Notes: generated by a model from the sequence alone, not told the origin. Shown: positions 7,967 to 15,721, counted from the first letter of the stretch. The stretch: 27,991 nt of DNA from an uncultured Collinsella sp. (GCA_900544845.1 UQWV01000027.1:1-27991), one strand, 5' to 3'. Made by a program: numbers and translations.

Positions 7967-8800
7967 TTAGCGGATGATGGTCGCGCCGGTCTTGTGCGAA
8001 ACATAGACAGCGGCCTTGTTAATCGCGACGTTGATGAGGATGTAGATGACCGCGATCACCAGGTAGACCGATACGAGGGCGTCGTAGTTGGTAATGAGCA
8101 CGCGGGCATTTTGCATGAGGTCGGGGTAGCTCACCACGTAGGCAACGGTGGTGTCCTTGACTACGACCACAAGCTGCGAAATTAATGACGGAATGATAAA
8201 CCGAATAGCCTGCGGCAACACGATTTTAAAGGTGATTTTAGCTTTGGAGAGACCGAGTGCCTGGGCGGCCTCGACCTGGCCGCGCGGCACGGCGTTGACG
8301 CCGGCACGGAAGATCTCGGCAAGTACGCCAGCTGCAGCGAGCGCGACGGGAAGCGTGAGCATCCAAAACGACGGCAGCGCGATCTTGTACTGGGGCAGCA
8401 CCAAAAAGAAGAAGTAGATGAACAGCAGGCTCGGTACGCCGCGGAAGAAATCGGTGAGCACGCGGCAGACCAGCTGCAGCGGCTTAATGTCGCTGGTGCG
8501 GCCGAGCATAAGGGCTAAGCCCAGCACCAGCGCGATGGCGCCAGCGGTGAGTGCGACTTTAACGGTGCCCTCAAAGCCGGCAAGCAGGAACTTCCAGGTG
8601 GTGAGGTGCGTAAAGAAATACCAATAGTGAACCGAAAGCTGGCCGGTCACATAAAAGCGCTGCAACACGAGGACGACAAGCGCGGCGACGGCAACAAGCG
8701 AGATGGCGGTGCCGATGCGAATCTTGGCGCGCATCTTGGGGCCGGGAGCCTCGTAGAGCGCATCGCGCATGGTGAGCGCGGAGGTGGAGTGCTTGCTCAT
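7967..8800 (-). CDS. Polar amino-acid ABC transporter permease (HisM/GlnP family)
   Basis: 277-residue integral membrane protein of the amino-acid uptake system. A cytoplasmic N-terminal stretch (1-28) precedes a first membrane segment at about 30-48, with further segments from about 75 onwards. The EAA loop that contacts the ATPase is at 177-198 (EAAQALGLSKAKITFKI). Its start codon overlaps the stop of the preceding permease (ATGA), indicating translational coupling and a heterodimeric channel. The 50-residue N-terminal extension before the channel core is longer than in minimal GlnP proteins. Confidence 0.94.
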   Translation of the reverse strand: MSKHSTSALTMRDALYEAPGPKMRAKIRIGTAISLVAVAALVVLVLQRFYVTGQLSVHYWYFFTHLTTWKFLLAGFEGTVKVALTAGAIALVLGLALMLGRTSDIKPLQLVCRVLTDFFRGVPSLLFIYFFFLVLPQYKIALPSFWMLTLPVALAAAGVLAEIFRAGVNAVPRGQVEAAQALGLSKAKITFKIVLPQAIRFIIPSLISQLVVVVKDTTVAYVVSYPDLMQNARVLITNYDALVSVYLVIAVIYILINVAINKAAVYVSHKTGATIIR

Positions 8801-9456
8801 CGGAGGATCCTCACCTTCTTATCGATATAGTTGCCAATGTGGCTCACCACAAAGGCCGTGCCCAGGTAGCCGAGCGCCGAGATAAAGAACGCGGCGACGC
8901 CGCCGAGCGAGCGCGTGTTGATATAGCTCACCACGCCGGTGAGCTCTTGCGGCTTAAGCGGCACCTGGCTGCCGAGTGCGGTAGTGAGCATGACGGCGAT
9001 AAAGAGGTTGGTCATGGGCAGCACGCTCGAGCGCAGCGCCTGCGGAATCACGATCTTGGCGAGGATGCGGTTAAAGCTCATGCCGAGCGAACGTGCAGCT
9101 TCCACTTGGCCGACGCCGACGGTGTTGATGCCGCTCATAAAGTTCTCGGAACCAAAGGCCGAGCCCAAAAGGACCGTGGCGACGATAACGCAGGTGCGGT
9201 AGGGCAGAACGACCTTGAGCGGCGGCAGCGCATAGACGACGATGATGAGCAGCGCGATGCCGGGGATGTTACGGAAGACCTGGACATACAGGTCGCCAAA
9301 GACGCGCAGTGGCTTGAGCGGCGACACGCGCATCACGGTGACGGCGACGGCCAGTACCATGGCGATGGCAAACGACTCAAGCGTCATGCCCCAGGTTGCT
9401 AGCAGCGCGTCGATATAGTTCTGGCCATAGAGCGACCAGAGTTCGGAGAGACTCAT
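8797..9456 (-). CDS. Polar amino-acid ABC transporter permease (HisQ/GlnP family)
   Basis: 219-residue membrane protein, the usual size. About five membrane segments are visible, starting at about 25-42. The EAA loop is at 119-140 (EAARSLGMSFNRILAKIVIP). GGGAGGT lies four to five bases before the ATG. It is the first gene after the binding-protein gene, beyond a hairpin at 9481-9506, and overlaps the next permease by four bases. With that partner it should form the translocation channel. Confidence 0.94.
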   Translation of the reverse strand: MSLSELWSLYGQNYIDALLATWGMTLESFAIAMVLAVAVTVMRVSPLKPLRVFGDLYVQVFRNIPGIALLIIVVYALPPLKVVLPYRTCVIVATVLLGSAFGSENFMSGINTVGVGQVEAARSLGMSFNRILAKIVIPQALRSSVLPMTNLFIAVMLTTALGSQVPLKPQELTGVVSYINTRSLGGVAAFFISALGYLGTAFVVSHIGNYIDKKVRILR

Positions 9457-9480
9457 GCGGACCTCCCGCCGATAAGGAAA

Positions 9481-9506
9481 GGGGCTCCCGTGTGTACGGA
9501 AGCCCC
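9481..9506 (-). terminator. Intra-operon hairpin after the binding-protein gene
   Basis: GGGGCT pairs with AGCCCC (9481-9486, 9501-9506) with an additional inner stem. On the minus strand it is followed by TTTCCTT. It lies between the abundant binding protein and the permeases. It probably acts as a partial terminator or mRNA-end stabiliser, giving more binding protein than membrane subunits, as is common in such operons. Confidence 0.55.
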
Positions 9507-9594
9507 GACAACTCAGTGAGGAAACAGTTTACCGCAATAAAGCGCATCATGCGTTTCCGTATGGTTTCGTTGCGGCCGTTACCAGGCCCGCTGC

Positions 9595-10590
9595 CTAGGC
9601 GCCGATCTCGGGCAGCTCGGGAACATTGGTGTCGCCCGTACGGTCGCCGATGCAGATCTGCCACAGCTCGGTCCAGGTGCCGTCGTCCTCGATCTTCTTA
9701 AGGAAGTCGTTGACAAAGGCGACGCCGTCGGAATCGAGCGGCAGGCCGATGCCGTAGGGCTCCTTGCTGCCGAAGGGCTTGCCGGCGATCTTGTACTTAC
9801 CGGGCTCGCGGACCAGGGCGCTCTGCTGCATGTTGTTATCGATGACGTAGGCATCAACGCGACCCTGCTGGAGTGCCTGGCGGGCCTCCTCGTCGGTCTT
9901 GAACTCCTGCTGGCTGGCCTTGGGAACGAACTCCTCCAGGATGGCGGGGCCGTTGGAGCCGGACTGGACGGCGACGTTCTTGTCGGCCAGGTCGTCGACG
10001 CTCTTGATGTCGTCGTTATCGGCGAGCACCAGGATGGCCTGCTGCGTGTAGTAGTAGGGGCCGGCGAAGGAGACGAGCTTCTTGCGCTCGTCAGTGATGG
10101 TGTAGGTGGCAAAGACGGCGTCGACCTGGCCGTTCTGCAGGACAGACTCGCGCGTGTCCGAGGTCACCTGGGTGATCTCGACCTTGTTCTCGCCCAGAAT
10201 GTAGTTGGACAGGAGCTGTGCGATACCGGCATCGAAGCCGCGGGTCTGACCGTCTTTCTCGTTGAGGAGGGAGAAGAGCGTGGAGGTCTGAACGCCACCG
10301 ATCTTAAAGACGCCGGCGTCCTTGACGGCCGTGGCCCAGGTGCTGGCGGCGATGGCATCGTCGTCGGCTTTGGGGCCGTTGTCGACGAGCTTGTCGAATG
10401 CCTTGGCATCGAGCGTAGCGGAAACCTCGGTATCCTCGGAGCCCTTGGAGGAGCCGGCGGCGGAACCCTTGTCGGCCTCGGCGCTGGTGTCAGAGCAGCC
10501 GGCAAGACCAAGGCCGGCGACGGTTGCGAAGGTAGCGGCGACAAAGCCGCGGCGGTCGAGAACGACCTGCTGGGAGAGGTTCTTGCTCAT
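9595..10590 (-). CDS. Amino-acid ABC transporter substrate-binding lipoprotein (SBP family 3)
   Basis: 331 residues. Captures the amino acid outside the membrane and delivers it to the permeases. The N-terminus has a twin-arginine stretch DRRGF (12-16), a hydrophobic core and the lipobox LAGC with lipidated C32, so it is probably a lipoprotein, perhaps exported by Tat. A Ser/Gly/acid linker of about 25 residues follows. Then comes the SBP_bac_3 domain, including FDAGIAQLLSNYILGE and the hinge region VDAVFATYTITDERKK. AGGTG lies eight bases before the ATG. It is first in the operon behind a strong promoter. Confidence 0.94.
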   Translation of the reverse strand: MSKNLSQQVVLDRRGFVAATFATVAGLGLAGCSDTSAEADKGSAAGSSKGSEDTEVSATLDAKAFDKLVDNGPKADDDAIAASTWATAVKDAGVFKIGGVQTSTLFSLLNEKDGQTRGFDAGIAQLLSNYILGENKVEITQVTSDTRESVLQNGQVDAVFATYTITDERKKLVSFAGPYYYTQQAILVLADNDDIKSVDDLADKNVAVQSGSNGPAILEEFVPKASQQEFKTDEEARQALQQGRVDAYVIDNNMQQSALVREPGKYKIAGKPFGSKEPYGIGLPLDSDGVAFVNDFLKKIEDDGTWTELWQICIGDRTGDTNVPELPEIGA

Positions 10591-10633
10591 AGTAGAACAC
10601 CTTTCTCAATAAAATCCCTAGCGGTTGAGTAGA

Positions 10634-10663
10634 GTTATACCCTATCGCGCTCAAATGGGTCAA
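10634..10663 (-). promoter_or_regulatory. Sigma-70 promoter of the amino-acid transporter operon
   Basis: On the minus strand TTGACC (10658-10663), an 18-base spacer and TATAAC (10634-10639) lie about 44 bases before the binding-protein start. Five of six positions match consensus in both boxes. This is the best promoter in the window. Confidence 0.75.
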
Positions 10664-10709
10664 CACGAAATAACTCAGAAACATACTTACCTTATGGGTA
10701 ATTCTACCT

Positions 10710-10737
10710 ACCAAAAAGGGACAGGCACCTTTGTGGT
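10710..10737. repeat. Palindromic repeat, AAAGGGACAGGCACCTTT type
   Basis: Ten-base arms with one mismatch (10710-10719, 10728-10737) surround GACAGGCA. It shares AAAGGGACAGG with the element at 730-763 and matches a repeat core widespread in bacteria near REP-associated transposases (recalled, not searched). It is upstream of the transporter promoter. Confidence 0.6.
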
Positions 10738-10774
10738 GGTTCTTGCAGATGTGGCGGCCCGCCTCGCTGTTTTG

Positions 10775-10829
10775 TCTCAATCTGTAACAGTTAGACGGGA
10801 ATTCGGGCCCTGGATGTTACAGATTGAGA
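10775..10829. repeat. Palindromic element with perfect 15-bp arms
   Basis: tctcaatctgtaaca (10775-10789) is exactly complementary to 10815-10829, with a 25-base loop. Its architecture, long perfect arms and a 25-27 base loop, is like that at 1783-1849, but the sequence is different. It lies between the promoter of the transporter operon and the terminator of the DXS-like gene. The rest of the 10591-10886 gap holds only the features listed. Confidence 0.6.
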
Positions 10830-10847
10830 TAATCGCGTCGCGAAAAC

Positions 10848-10885
10848 AAAAACCTCCGCAGGGATGCTTCCCTTGCGGAGGTTTT
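10848..10885 (-). terminator. Terminator of the DXS-like gene
   Basis: On the minus strand a 12-base-pair stem (AAAACCTCCGCA with its complement) closes around a loop and is followed by TTTTTG. It begins directly after the stop codon at 10887. Confidence 0.85.
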
Positions 10886-10886
10886 C

Positions 10887-12668
10887 TTACTCGTTGAGTA
10901 GCCTTACGGCTTCGGCGGCCATGTTCTCGATCGTCATGCCGTTCTGTGCGAGCAATTCGTTGGGGTCGTAGCGGTCGGGGAAGCCCTTGGCGATGCCGAA
11001 GGTGCGGGTACGTACGGGCGTGCAGGCCAGGTAGCACGCCACGCGCTCGCCCCAGCCGCCGTCCAAGATGCCGTCCTCGAGGGTGACGACAACGCGATGC
11101 TCGGCGGCAAGACTGTCGAGGAACTCGCGGTCGAGCTCGGTTGCAAAGCGCGGGTTGACGAGCGTGGCCTCGATGCCGTACTCGGCAGTCAGACGGTTTG
11201 CCACGCGCTCACCCAGCTCAAAGAAATCGCCAAGCGCGAGCACGGCAACGTCGCGGCCCTGACGCACCACGTTGTAGCGAACGGCGCTGTAGTCGGTGTC
11301 TTCGGCGGGCGCAAGGTCGGGGCGGCTTACCAGGCCGATGCCCGGTACGCGGATTGCCACGGGATGCTCGCGGTGGTCGAGCGACCAGCTCAGCATGGAC
11401 AGATATTCCTCCATGCAGGCAGACGCCAAGTAGTGCATGTTGGGAAGACCGCCCAGCATGGAAATATCAAAGAACGAAAGATGCGTCTCGGACGTGGTGC
11501 CAAAGATTGACGCACCAAACACCAAAATGGTTGCGGGGGCGTCGTTGAGGCACAGGTCGTGCCACAGCTCGTCGTAGGCGCGCTGCAAAAACGTGCCGTA
11601 CACACCAAAGACTGGCTTGGCGCCCGAGCGCGCAAGCGCGGTGGCAAAGGTCACGGCGTGCTCCTCGGCAATGCCCACATCGACGAACTGTTTGCCGGCG
11701 GCAGCGCGAAGCTCGGGTGTAAAGCCCATGATGTAGGGCGTGGCGGCCGTGATGCCCACGACCTGCGGATCGCGCTCGATGGCGGCGCTGAGCGCTTCGC
11801 CCGTAATGTCGGCATAGGTGCGCGGCGCAGGCTCGCTCGGATGGCCCGGGCAGAGCTTGCGCCCGGTCGCCATGTCAAACGGACCCACGTGGTGCCAGCG
11901 TTCGGGGTCGCTCTGGGCCGGCTCAAAGCCCTTGCCCTTGGCGGTGGAGACGTGCAGCACGATGGGATGATCGATATTGCGCAGTTCCTGCAGCGCGTCG
12001 ACTAGGGCCAACACGTCGTTGCCGGCGTCCAAATAACGGTAGTCGAGTCCCATCGCGCGGAAAACGTTGCGCTCACAGGTGCCGTTGCTGGCGCGCAGCT
12101 CGGCCAGATTGCGATAGAGGCCACCGTGGTTCTCGGCGATGGACTGGTCGTTATCGTTGACGATGATGATCAGGTTGCTGTCGAGTTCGGCGGCATTGTT
12201 GAAGCCCTCAAACGCCAGGCCGCCCGAAAGCGAGCCGTCGCCAATGATGGTGATGACGTTGTACGCATCGCCCGCCAGGTCACGAGCGTGCGCCAGGCCG
12301 CAGCCCAGGCTCACCGACGTGGAGGTATGGCCCATGGCGAACAGGTCGTGCTCGGACTCGTCGGGATTGGCAAAGCCAGAGGCCTCGCCAAAGCGCTTCG
12401 GATCGATATAAGTGTACGCGCGCCCAGTCAGCGCCTTGTGGGTGTAGGTCTGGTGCGAAACGTCAAAGAGAATCTTGTCGATAGGGGAGTTAAACACGCG
12501 ATGGAGCGCGACCGTAAGCTCAACGACGCCCAGGTTGGGGGCAACGTGCCCGCCGACGGCGGCGGAGCTTTCGAGGATGGCGTGGCGAATCTCGTCGCAG
12601 AGCTGCGGGAGCTCGGCACGATTAAGAGCCTTGACGTCCTCGGGCGTTGTCGTTTGCGTAAGCAGCAT
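10887..12668 (-). CDS. Divergent 1-deoxy-D-xylulose-5-phosphate synthase-like enzyme
   Basis: 593 residues with the full DXS layout: a thiamine-diphosphate domain with H41, GDGSLSGG (143-150) and N157/N158, a transketolase pyrimidine domain with E335 in AEEHA and Y357/R363 in VYGTFLQRAYD, and a C-terminal transketolase domain. True DXS enzymes join pyruvate and glyceraldehyde 3-phosphate to start isoprenoid, thiamine and pyridoxal synthesis. Here the near-universal DRAG..GADG.TH stretch reads FGASIFGTTSETH (384-396), and the usual R.PRG reads RVPGIG (440-445). The residues equivalent to E. coli R420, D427 and R478, which help bind substrate, are therefore replaced, while H431 is kept as H396. 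It may be a DXS subgroup or an enzyme with another acceptor. The ATG has only a distant GGAG. Single gene with its own terminator. Confidence 0.75.
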   Translation of the reverse strand: MLLTQTTTPEDVKALNRAELPQLCDEIRHAILESSAAVGGHVAPNLGVVELTVALHRVFNSPIDKILFDVSHQTYTHKALTGRAYTYIDPKRFGEASGFANPDESEHDLFAMGHTSTSVSLGCGLAHARDLAGDAYNVITIIGDGSLSGGLAFEGFNNAAELDSNLIIIVNDNDQSIAENHGGLYRNLAELRASNGTCERNVFRAMGLDYRYLDAGNDVLALVDALQELRNIDHPIVLHVSTAKGKGFEPAQSDPERWHHVGPFDMATGRKLCPGHPSEPAPRTYADITGEALSAAIERDPQVVGITAATPYIMGFTPELRAAAGKQFVDVGIAEEHAVTFATALARSGAKPVFGVYGTFLQRAYDELWHDLCLNDAPATILVFGASIFGTTSETHLSFFDISMLGGLPNMHYLASACMEEYLSMLSWSLDHREHPVAIRVPGIGLVSRPDLAPAEDTDYSAVRYNVVRQGRDVAVLALGDFFELGERVANRLTAEYGIEATLVNPRFATELDREFLDSLAAEHRVVVTLEDGILDGGWGERVACYLACTPVRTRTFGIAKGFPDRYDPNELLAQNGMTIENMAAEAVRLLNE

Positions 12669-12792
12669 CGTTGTGGGTTACTCCATGCGAATCGAGCGCC
12701 GGCGCTCCCTCGGCCGACACAATTGCACAAGACAGTCTCGCACATTTTGGCGTTTGATATGTGACGGCGGCGCGGTAATTCGCCAACTGGTG

Positions 12793-12810
12793 GGGCAAAA
12801 CGTTTTGTCC
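12793..12810. promoter_or_regulatory. 18-bp palindrome in the divergent DXS-like / HD gene spacer
   Basis: GGGCAAAACGTTTTGTCC is symmetric at all but one base pair, with a perfect 12-base core CAAAACGTTTTG. It is in the 228-base gap between divergently transcribed genes, a usual place for a shared operator. No regulator can be assigned. Confidence 0.4.
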
Positions 12811-12895
12811 GATGCCATACTGATAGATTCGATGATGATTTTTTCAATACGTGCAGGCCGTGGCTTGCCGCCGTGAGCCGCTGGAAGGAGGCAGC

Positions 12896-13453
12896 ATGTC
12901 CGATGCCGTTCGTGCCGAGAAAATCGCGCACGAGGTCGACGATGCCGCCCGCCAGCTCGCCCAGGCGGGCCGCTTGGACCTGACGCGCGAGTTTATCCAG
13001 CATGGCGACGTGACGGTCTATGCACATGTGACTTCGGTAGCGCGGACGAGCCTGTCCTTTGCCGAGCGCCTGGGCCGCGTCGGTGTTTCGATCGACCGTG
13101 CCTCGCTGCTGCGCGGAGCCTTGTTACACGATTACTTTCTCTACGATTGGCACGATCCCGACCCAAGCCATCGGCTGCATGGCTTTCGCCACCCGTTTTT
13201 TGCCCTAGCGCGCGCGGAGGAAGATTTTGAGCTGACGTCGCGCGAACGGAATATTATCGTGCGGCATATGTTTCCGCTGGTGCCGGTGCCGCCGACGTGT
13301 CGTGAGGCTTGGATTGTGTGCCTGGCGGATAAATGGTGTGCTCTGCGCGAGACGGTCGCCGGCCGCCTGCCGCGCAAAGACGACGCGAACGATTTGAGCG
13401 AGGGCTCGAGCGACGGCTCGAGCAAAGATTCGAGCGAAAAGAGGAGAGGGTAG
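12896..13453 (+). CDS. HD-domain metal-dependent phosphohydrolase-like protein
   Basis: 185 residues. HD-superfamily proteins hydrolyse phosphate esters or nucleotides at a histidine/aspartate metal site. H44, H78-D79 (LLHDYFLYDWH) and D145 (CLADKW) match the H...HD...D pattern, with H99 and H124 as further candidates. The start is ATG 12896, with AAGGAGG four bases before it; an in-frame GTG at 12851 is rejected because it lacks a ribosome site. The last 20 residues are Ser/Lys-rich and are encoded by three 12-base tandem units (13400-13435) giving (E/D/K)-(G/D)-S-S. The stop is three bases before the next start, so the two genes are translationally linked. Substrate unknown. Confidence 0.85.
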   Translation: MSDAVRAEKIAHEVDDAARQLAQAGRLDLTREFIQHGDVTVYAHVTSVARTSLSFAERLGRVGVSIDRASLLRGALLHDYFLYDWHDPDPSHRLHGFRHPFFALARAEEDFELTSRERNIIVRHMFPLVPVPPTCREAWIVCLADKWCALRETVAGRLPRKDDANDLSEGSSDGSSKDSSEKRRG

Positions 13454-13456
13454 ACG

Positions 13457-14476
13457 GTGGGGACCGCGATTGATATGGCGTTTGGCGGCGCGACGCTTGC
13501 CGCCTGCCCACTCTCGGCACTGGTGCTCTCGTTTGCCTTTTACGGGTTTTGCGGTTGGGCATGGGAGTCGACAGTATGCGCCATGCTCAATCACGGACGA
13601 TTTGCCAACAGTGGCTTTTTGCTTGGGCCGTGCTGCCCCATCTATGGCGCGGGCGGCATTGCCTGCTGGCTGCTGTTGCGTGGGATTCCGGATGCCTCGA
13701 GCCAGTTTGTCGCTGCAGCGCTCGTATGCAGCGTGATTGAGTACAGCGTAGGCGTGCTGTTGGAAAAAACAACGGGCGCTCGCTTTTGGGATTACTCGCA
13801 CCTGCCGTTTAACTTGCACGGACGCATCTGTCTGTACTGGGCTTGCGCGTTTGGCTTGGGTGCGTTGTGTATTTGCCGTTTAGTGGAGCCGGCATTGCTG
13901 GGGCTGCTTGGCCATCTGCCGGTGCTGATTGTGCGGCTGTCCGCCTTTATCGTCGCGGTCGCGATGATGGTCGACGCGGTGTGCTCGTTGGCGAGCTGGC
14001 GGCGTCTGTCTGATCAGCTGGAGCGCGTCCGGGCCGACCTTGCCGACCGCATCAATGAGTCGCTTGCCGATGCCTCGGACTCAATGCTCGAACGTATTCC
14101 CGATTCTACGATTGACTCGGTGGCACAGACGCACATCCGTAGCCGTGCCGTTAACGCGTGGCTGGCCGAGCTAGGTGACGCCGCGCTCGATGCCCTGCGC
14201 GAGAAGGCTTCGATGCCGACGTTTATCGCGGATGGTGCTCGCGGCCTGGCGCTTGCCGCCCGCCGCGTGGCCGATGCCGCGCCGAACATGCCGCGTCCGT
14301 CGCTCAGTCGTCACCTTGCCGGCAAGCGCATGAGCCGTCCGGTGCCAAGCGTGTCGCTCAGCCGACGCGACCTGCGCTTCTTCAATGCCTTCCCGCGCTT
14401 GCGCATCAACCGCTACGAGGGCGTCATCCGAGCTACCGACCTCCGTGACCGTGCCCGCGAGCTGTTCCGCCGCTAG
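13457..14476 (+). CDS. Membrane protein of the CmpB-type putative ABC transporter family (PF06541)
   Basis: 339 residues, integral membrane protein of unknown function. The family signature FYGFCGWAWEST at about 29-40 is followed by GFLLGPCCPIYG and a C-terminal family block EKTTGARFWDYSHLPFNLHG, with five or six membrane segments over residues 15-185. After about residue 190 comes a long, basic, helical cytoplasmic tail of some 150 residues that is not part of the family core. The GTG start is chosen because GAGAGGG lies six bases upstream; an ATG at 13475 is the alternative. It follows the HD gene by three bases. The family name does not prove transport, and no ATPase is adjacent. Confidence 0.82.
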   Translation: MGTAIDMAFGGATLAACPLSALVLSFAFYGFCGWAWESTVCAMLNHGRFANSGFLLGPCCPIYGAGGIACWLLLRGIPDASSQFVAAALVCSVIEYSVGVLLEKTTGARFWDYSHLPFNLHGRICLYWACAFGLGALCICRLVEPALLGLLGHLPVLIVRLSAFIVAVAMMVDAVCSLASWRRLSDQLERVRADLADRINESLADASDSMLERIPDSTIDSVAQTHIRSRAVNAWLAELGDAALDALREKASMPTFIADGARGLALAARRVADAAPNMPRPSLSRHLAGKRMSRPVPSVSLSRRDLRFFNAFPRLRINRYEGVIRATDLRDRARELFRR

Positions 14477-14562
14477 CCGGGACGGGCACGCTCACGGCTC
14501 CCTTGCTCGCGCATTTCCCGTTCGTTTCGCGTCCGTTGCCGCGCCGTTTCCAAGATTGCGGC

Positions 14563-14649
14563 ACTGTTGGAGACGGCAAGATCTGGGTCGAGCCGGTCGA
14601 GGAGGTTATCCGTATCCGTACCGGCGAGCATGGTCCCGCCGCGGTGTAG
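14563..14649 (+). pseudogene. Remnant of a PII signal protein (GlnB/GlnK), C-terminal 28 residues
   Basis: In one frame this stretch reads T-V-G-D-G-K-I-W-V then, after E-P-V-E-E-V, I-R-I-R-T-G-E-H-G and ends P-A-A-V-stop. This is the highly conserved C-terminal signature of PII proteins (G-D-G-K-I-F-V, then R-I-R-T-G-E). PII proteins of about 112 residues sense 2-oxoglutarate and ATP and control ammonium transport. Upstream of it the frame has no PII-like sequence and no start codon, and the CmpB-type gene ends 86 bases earlier. I infer a decayed or deleted gene whose 3' end and terminator survive. The rest of 14477-14730 holds nothing else recognisable. Confidence 0.75.
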
Positions 14650-14664
14650 GACGATCTTTCGCCT

Positions 14665-14696
14665 AACGGGCGCGCTTCTCTTGGGGCGCGCCCGTT
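14665..14696 (+). terminator. Hairpin terminator after the PII remnant
   Basis: aacgggcgcgc (14665-14675) pairs perfectly with 14686-14696 across a ten-base loop, 16 bases after the remnant's stop codon. The following T tract is weak. It now probably ends the HD/CmpB transcript. Confidence 0.65.
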
Positions 14697-14730
14697 CTCG
14701 TCTACAATATCGTGCAGACGAAGGAGAGGC

Positions 14731-15594
14731 ATGCCCATGATCAAGATGTTTGCGAGTGACTTAGACGGAACGCTGTTGAATGCCCTGCACGAGGCAGACG
14801 GGACCATTCGCCGTGCCATTCGCGAGCTGACCGAGGCCGGCCTGCATGTGGTTCCCGCGACCGGACGCTCGACGCTGCCGATCGGCGAGCATGGCTTCAC
14901 AGGTCTGGCGCTTGACGCCTGCTGCTCCAATGGATCAATCGTACGCGACAGCCATGGCGAGGTGCTCAAGACCTGGACCATCGACCCTCAGATTACCGAG
15001 GAGCTGCTCAAGGAGTTTCCGGATATCTGTTTTGACTGCTCCACGCCCGATGGCATGTTTTCGAGCGGATCGTTTGAGATGCACCAGGCGGGCTTTAAAA
15101 AGGACAGTCCTATCAAGCGCATCGTGATGCGCGGCATGCGTGCGCGTGGCGGGTATCACGAGGAGCAGTATTTCGACCAGTCGATCGGTGACATCCTGCG
15201 TCATGACGTGTGCAAAATCAACTGTCGCGTGACCTCGCCCGAGTTGGAGCGTGACCTTAAGGCGTACCTTGCCGAGCGCTCCGACCGCGTGGTCAACGCA
15301 CCGTTCGATCCGGTGATGTTCGAGATCACGGACGTGGCGTGCAACAAGGGTGAGAGCGTGGCCTGGCTGGCGGGTTACTACGGCATTGCCGAGGACGAGG
15401 TCGCGGTCTATGGCGACGGCGGCAACGATATCGCCATGCTCAAGCGTTTCCGCCACAGCTATGCGACCAAAAACGCTAGCGATGCGGCTAAAGCCGCCGC
15501 GAGCGCAACTATCGGCAGTTGCATGGTCCACGCCGTCCCCAAACACATGCTCGCCACCATGCACAAGCAAAACTCTCGCACCATCATCGAATAA
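14731..15594 (+). CDS. Cof-type HAD-IIB sugar-phosphate phosphatase
   Basis: 287 residues, a normal length for the Cof subfamily. Cytoplasmic phosphatase using an aspartate nucleophile: motif I DLDGT with D10 and D12, motif II in ATGRS (43-47), motif III K206 and motif IV GDGGND with D229 and D233. The large type-IIB cap lies between about residues 85 and 200. Substrates in this family are sugar phosphates or flavin and pyridoxal phosphates; none can be chosen from sequence. AAGGAG is five to six bases before the ATG; a second in-frame ATG is two codons on. A single gene between a terminator and a palindrome. Confidence 0.93.
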   Translation: MPMIKMFASDLDGTLLNALHEADGTIRRAIRELTEAGLHVVPATGRSTLPIGEHGFTGLALDACCSNGSIVRDSHGEVLKTWTIDPQITEELLKEFPDICFDCSTPDGMFSSGSFEMHQAGFKKDSPIKRIVMRGMRARGGYHEEQYFDQSIGDILRHDVCKINCRVTSPELERDLKAYLAERSDRVVNAPFDPVMFEITDVACNKGESVAWLAGYYGIAEDEVAVYGDGGNDIAMLKRFRHSYATKNASDAAKAAASATIGSCMVHAVPKHMLATMHKQNSRTIIE

Positions 15595-15595
15595 T

Positions 15596-15622
15596 GTGAC
15601 AAAGGGGCAGCCCCTTTGTCAC
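15596..15622. repeat. 27-base near-perfect palindrome, copy 1
   Basis: gtgacaaaggggc (15596-15608) and its exact complement (15610-15622) surround a single A. It starts at the phosphatase stop codon and may also act as its terminator. A second copy at 16028-16058 matches it at 26 of 29 aligned bases. The pair bounds the small toxin-like locus. Confidence 0.75.
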
Positions 15623-15636
15623 AGGGGTCTGTGTTC

Positions 15637-15666
15637 TTGGAATACGAACATATATTCGCATATACA
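15637..15666 (+). promoter_or_regulatory. Promoter with embedded LexA-type (SOS) box
   Basis: TTGGAA (15637-15642), 18 bases, TATACA (15661-15666). The spacer contains CGAACATATATTCG (15645-15658), which differs at one position from the Gram-positive LexA consensus CGAAC-RNRY-GTTCG. A repressor bound there would block polymerase. An alternative -10 box, TAGAAT at 15679-15684, is also possible. The promoter precedes a 41-residue toxin-like peptide gene. Confidence 0.5.
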
Positions 15667-15721
15667 ACTACGCTTTGATAGAATCGGTATCGTTGGCGGC
15701 AGTTCCATGTGCCGGGCAGCG

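Noticed and set aside
12851..12895. GTG 12851 as start of the HD protein
   Set aside because: It lacks a ribosome site, while ATG 12896 has AAGGAGG at ideal distance.
13400..13435. Three 12-base tandem repeats as a functional site
   Set aside because: They are in frame and just encode a low-complexity Ser-rich tail of the HD protein.
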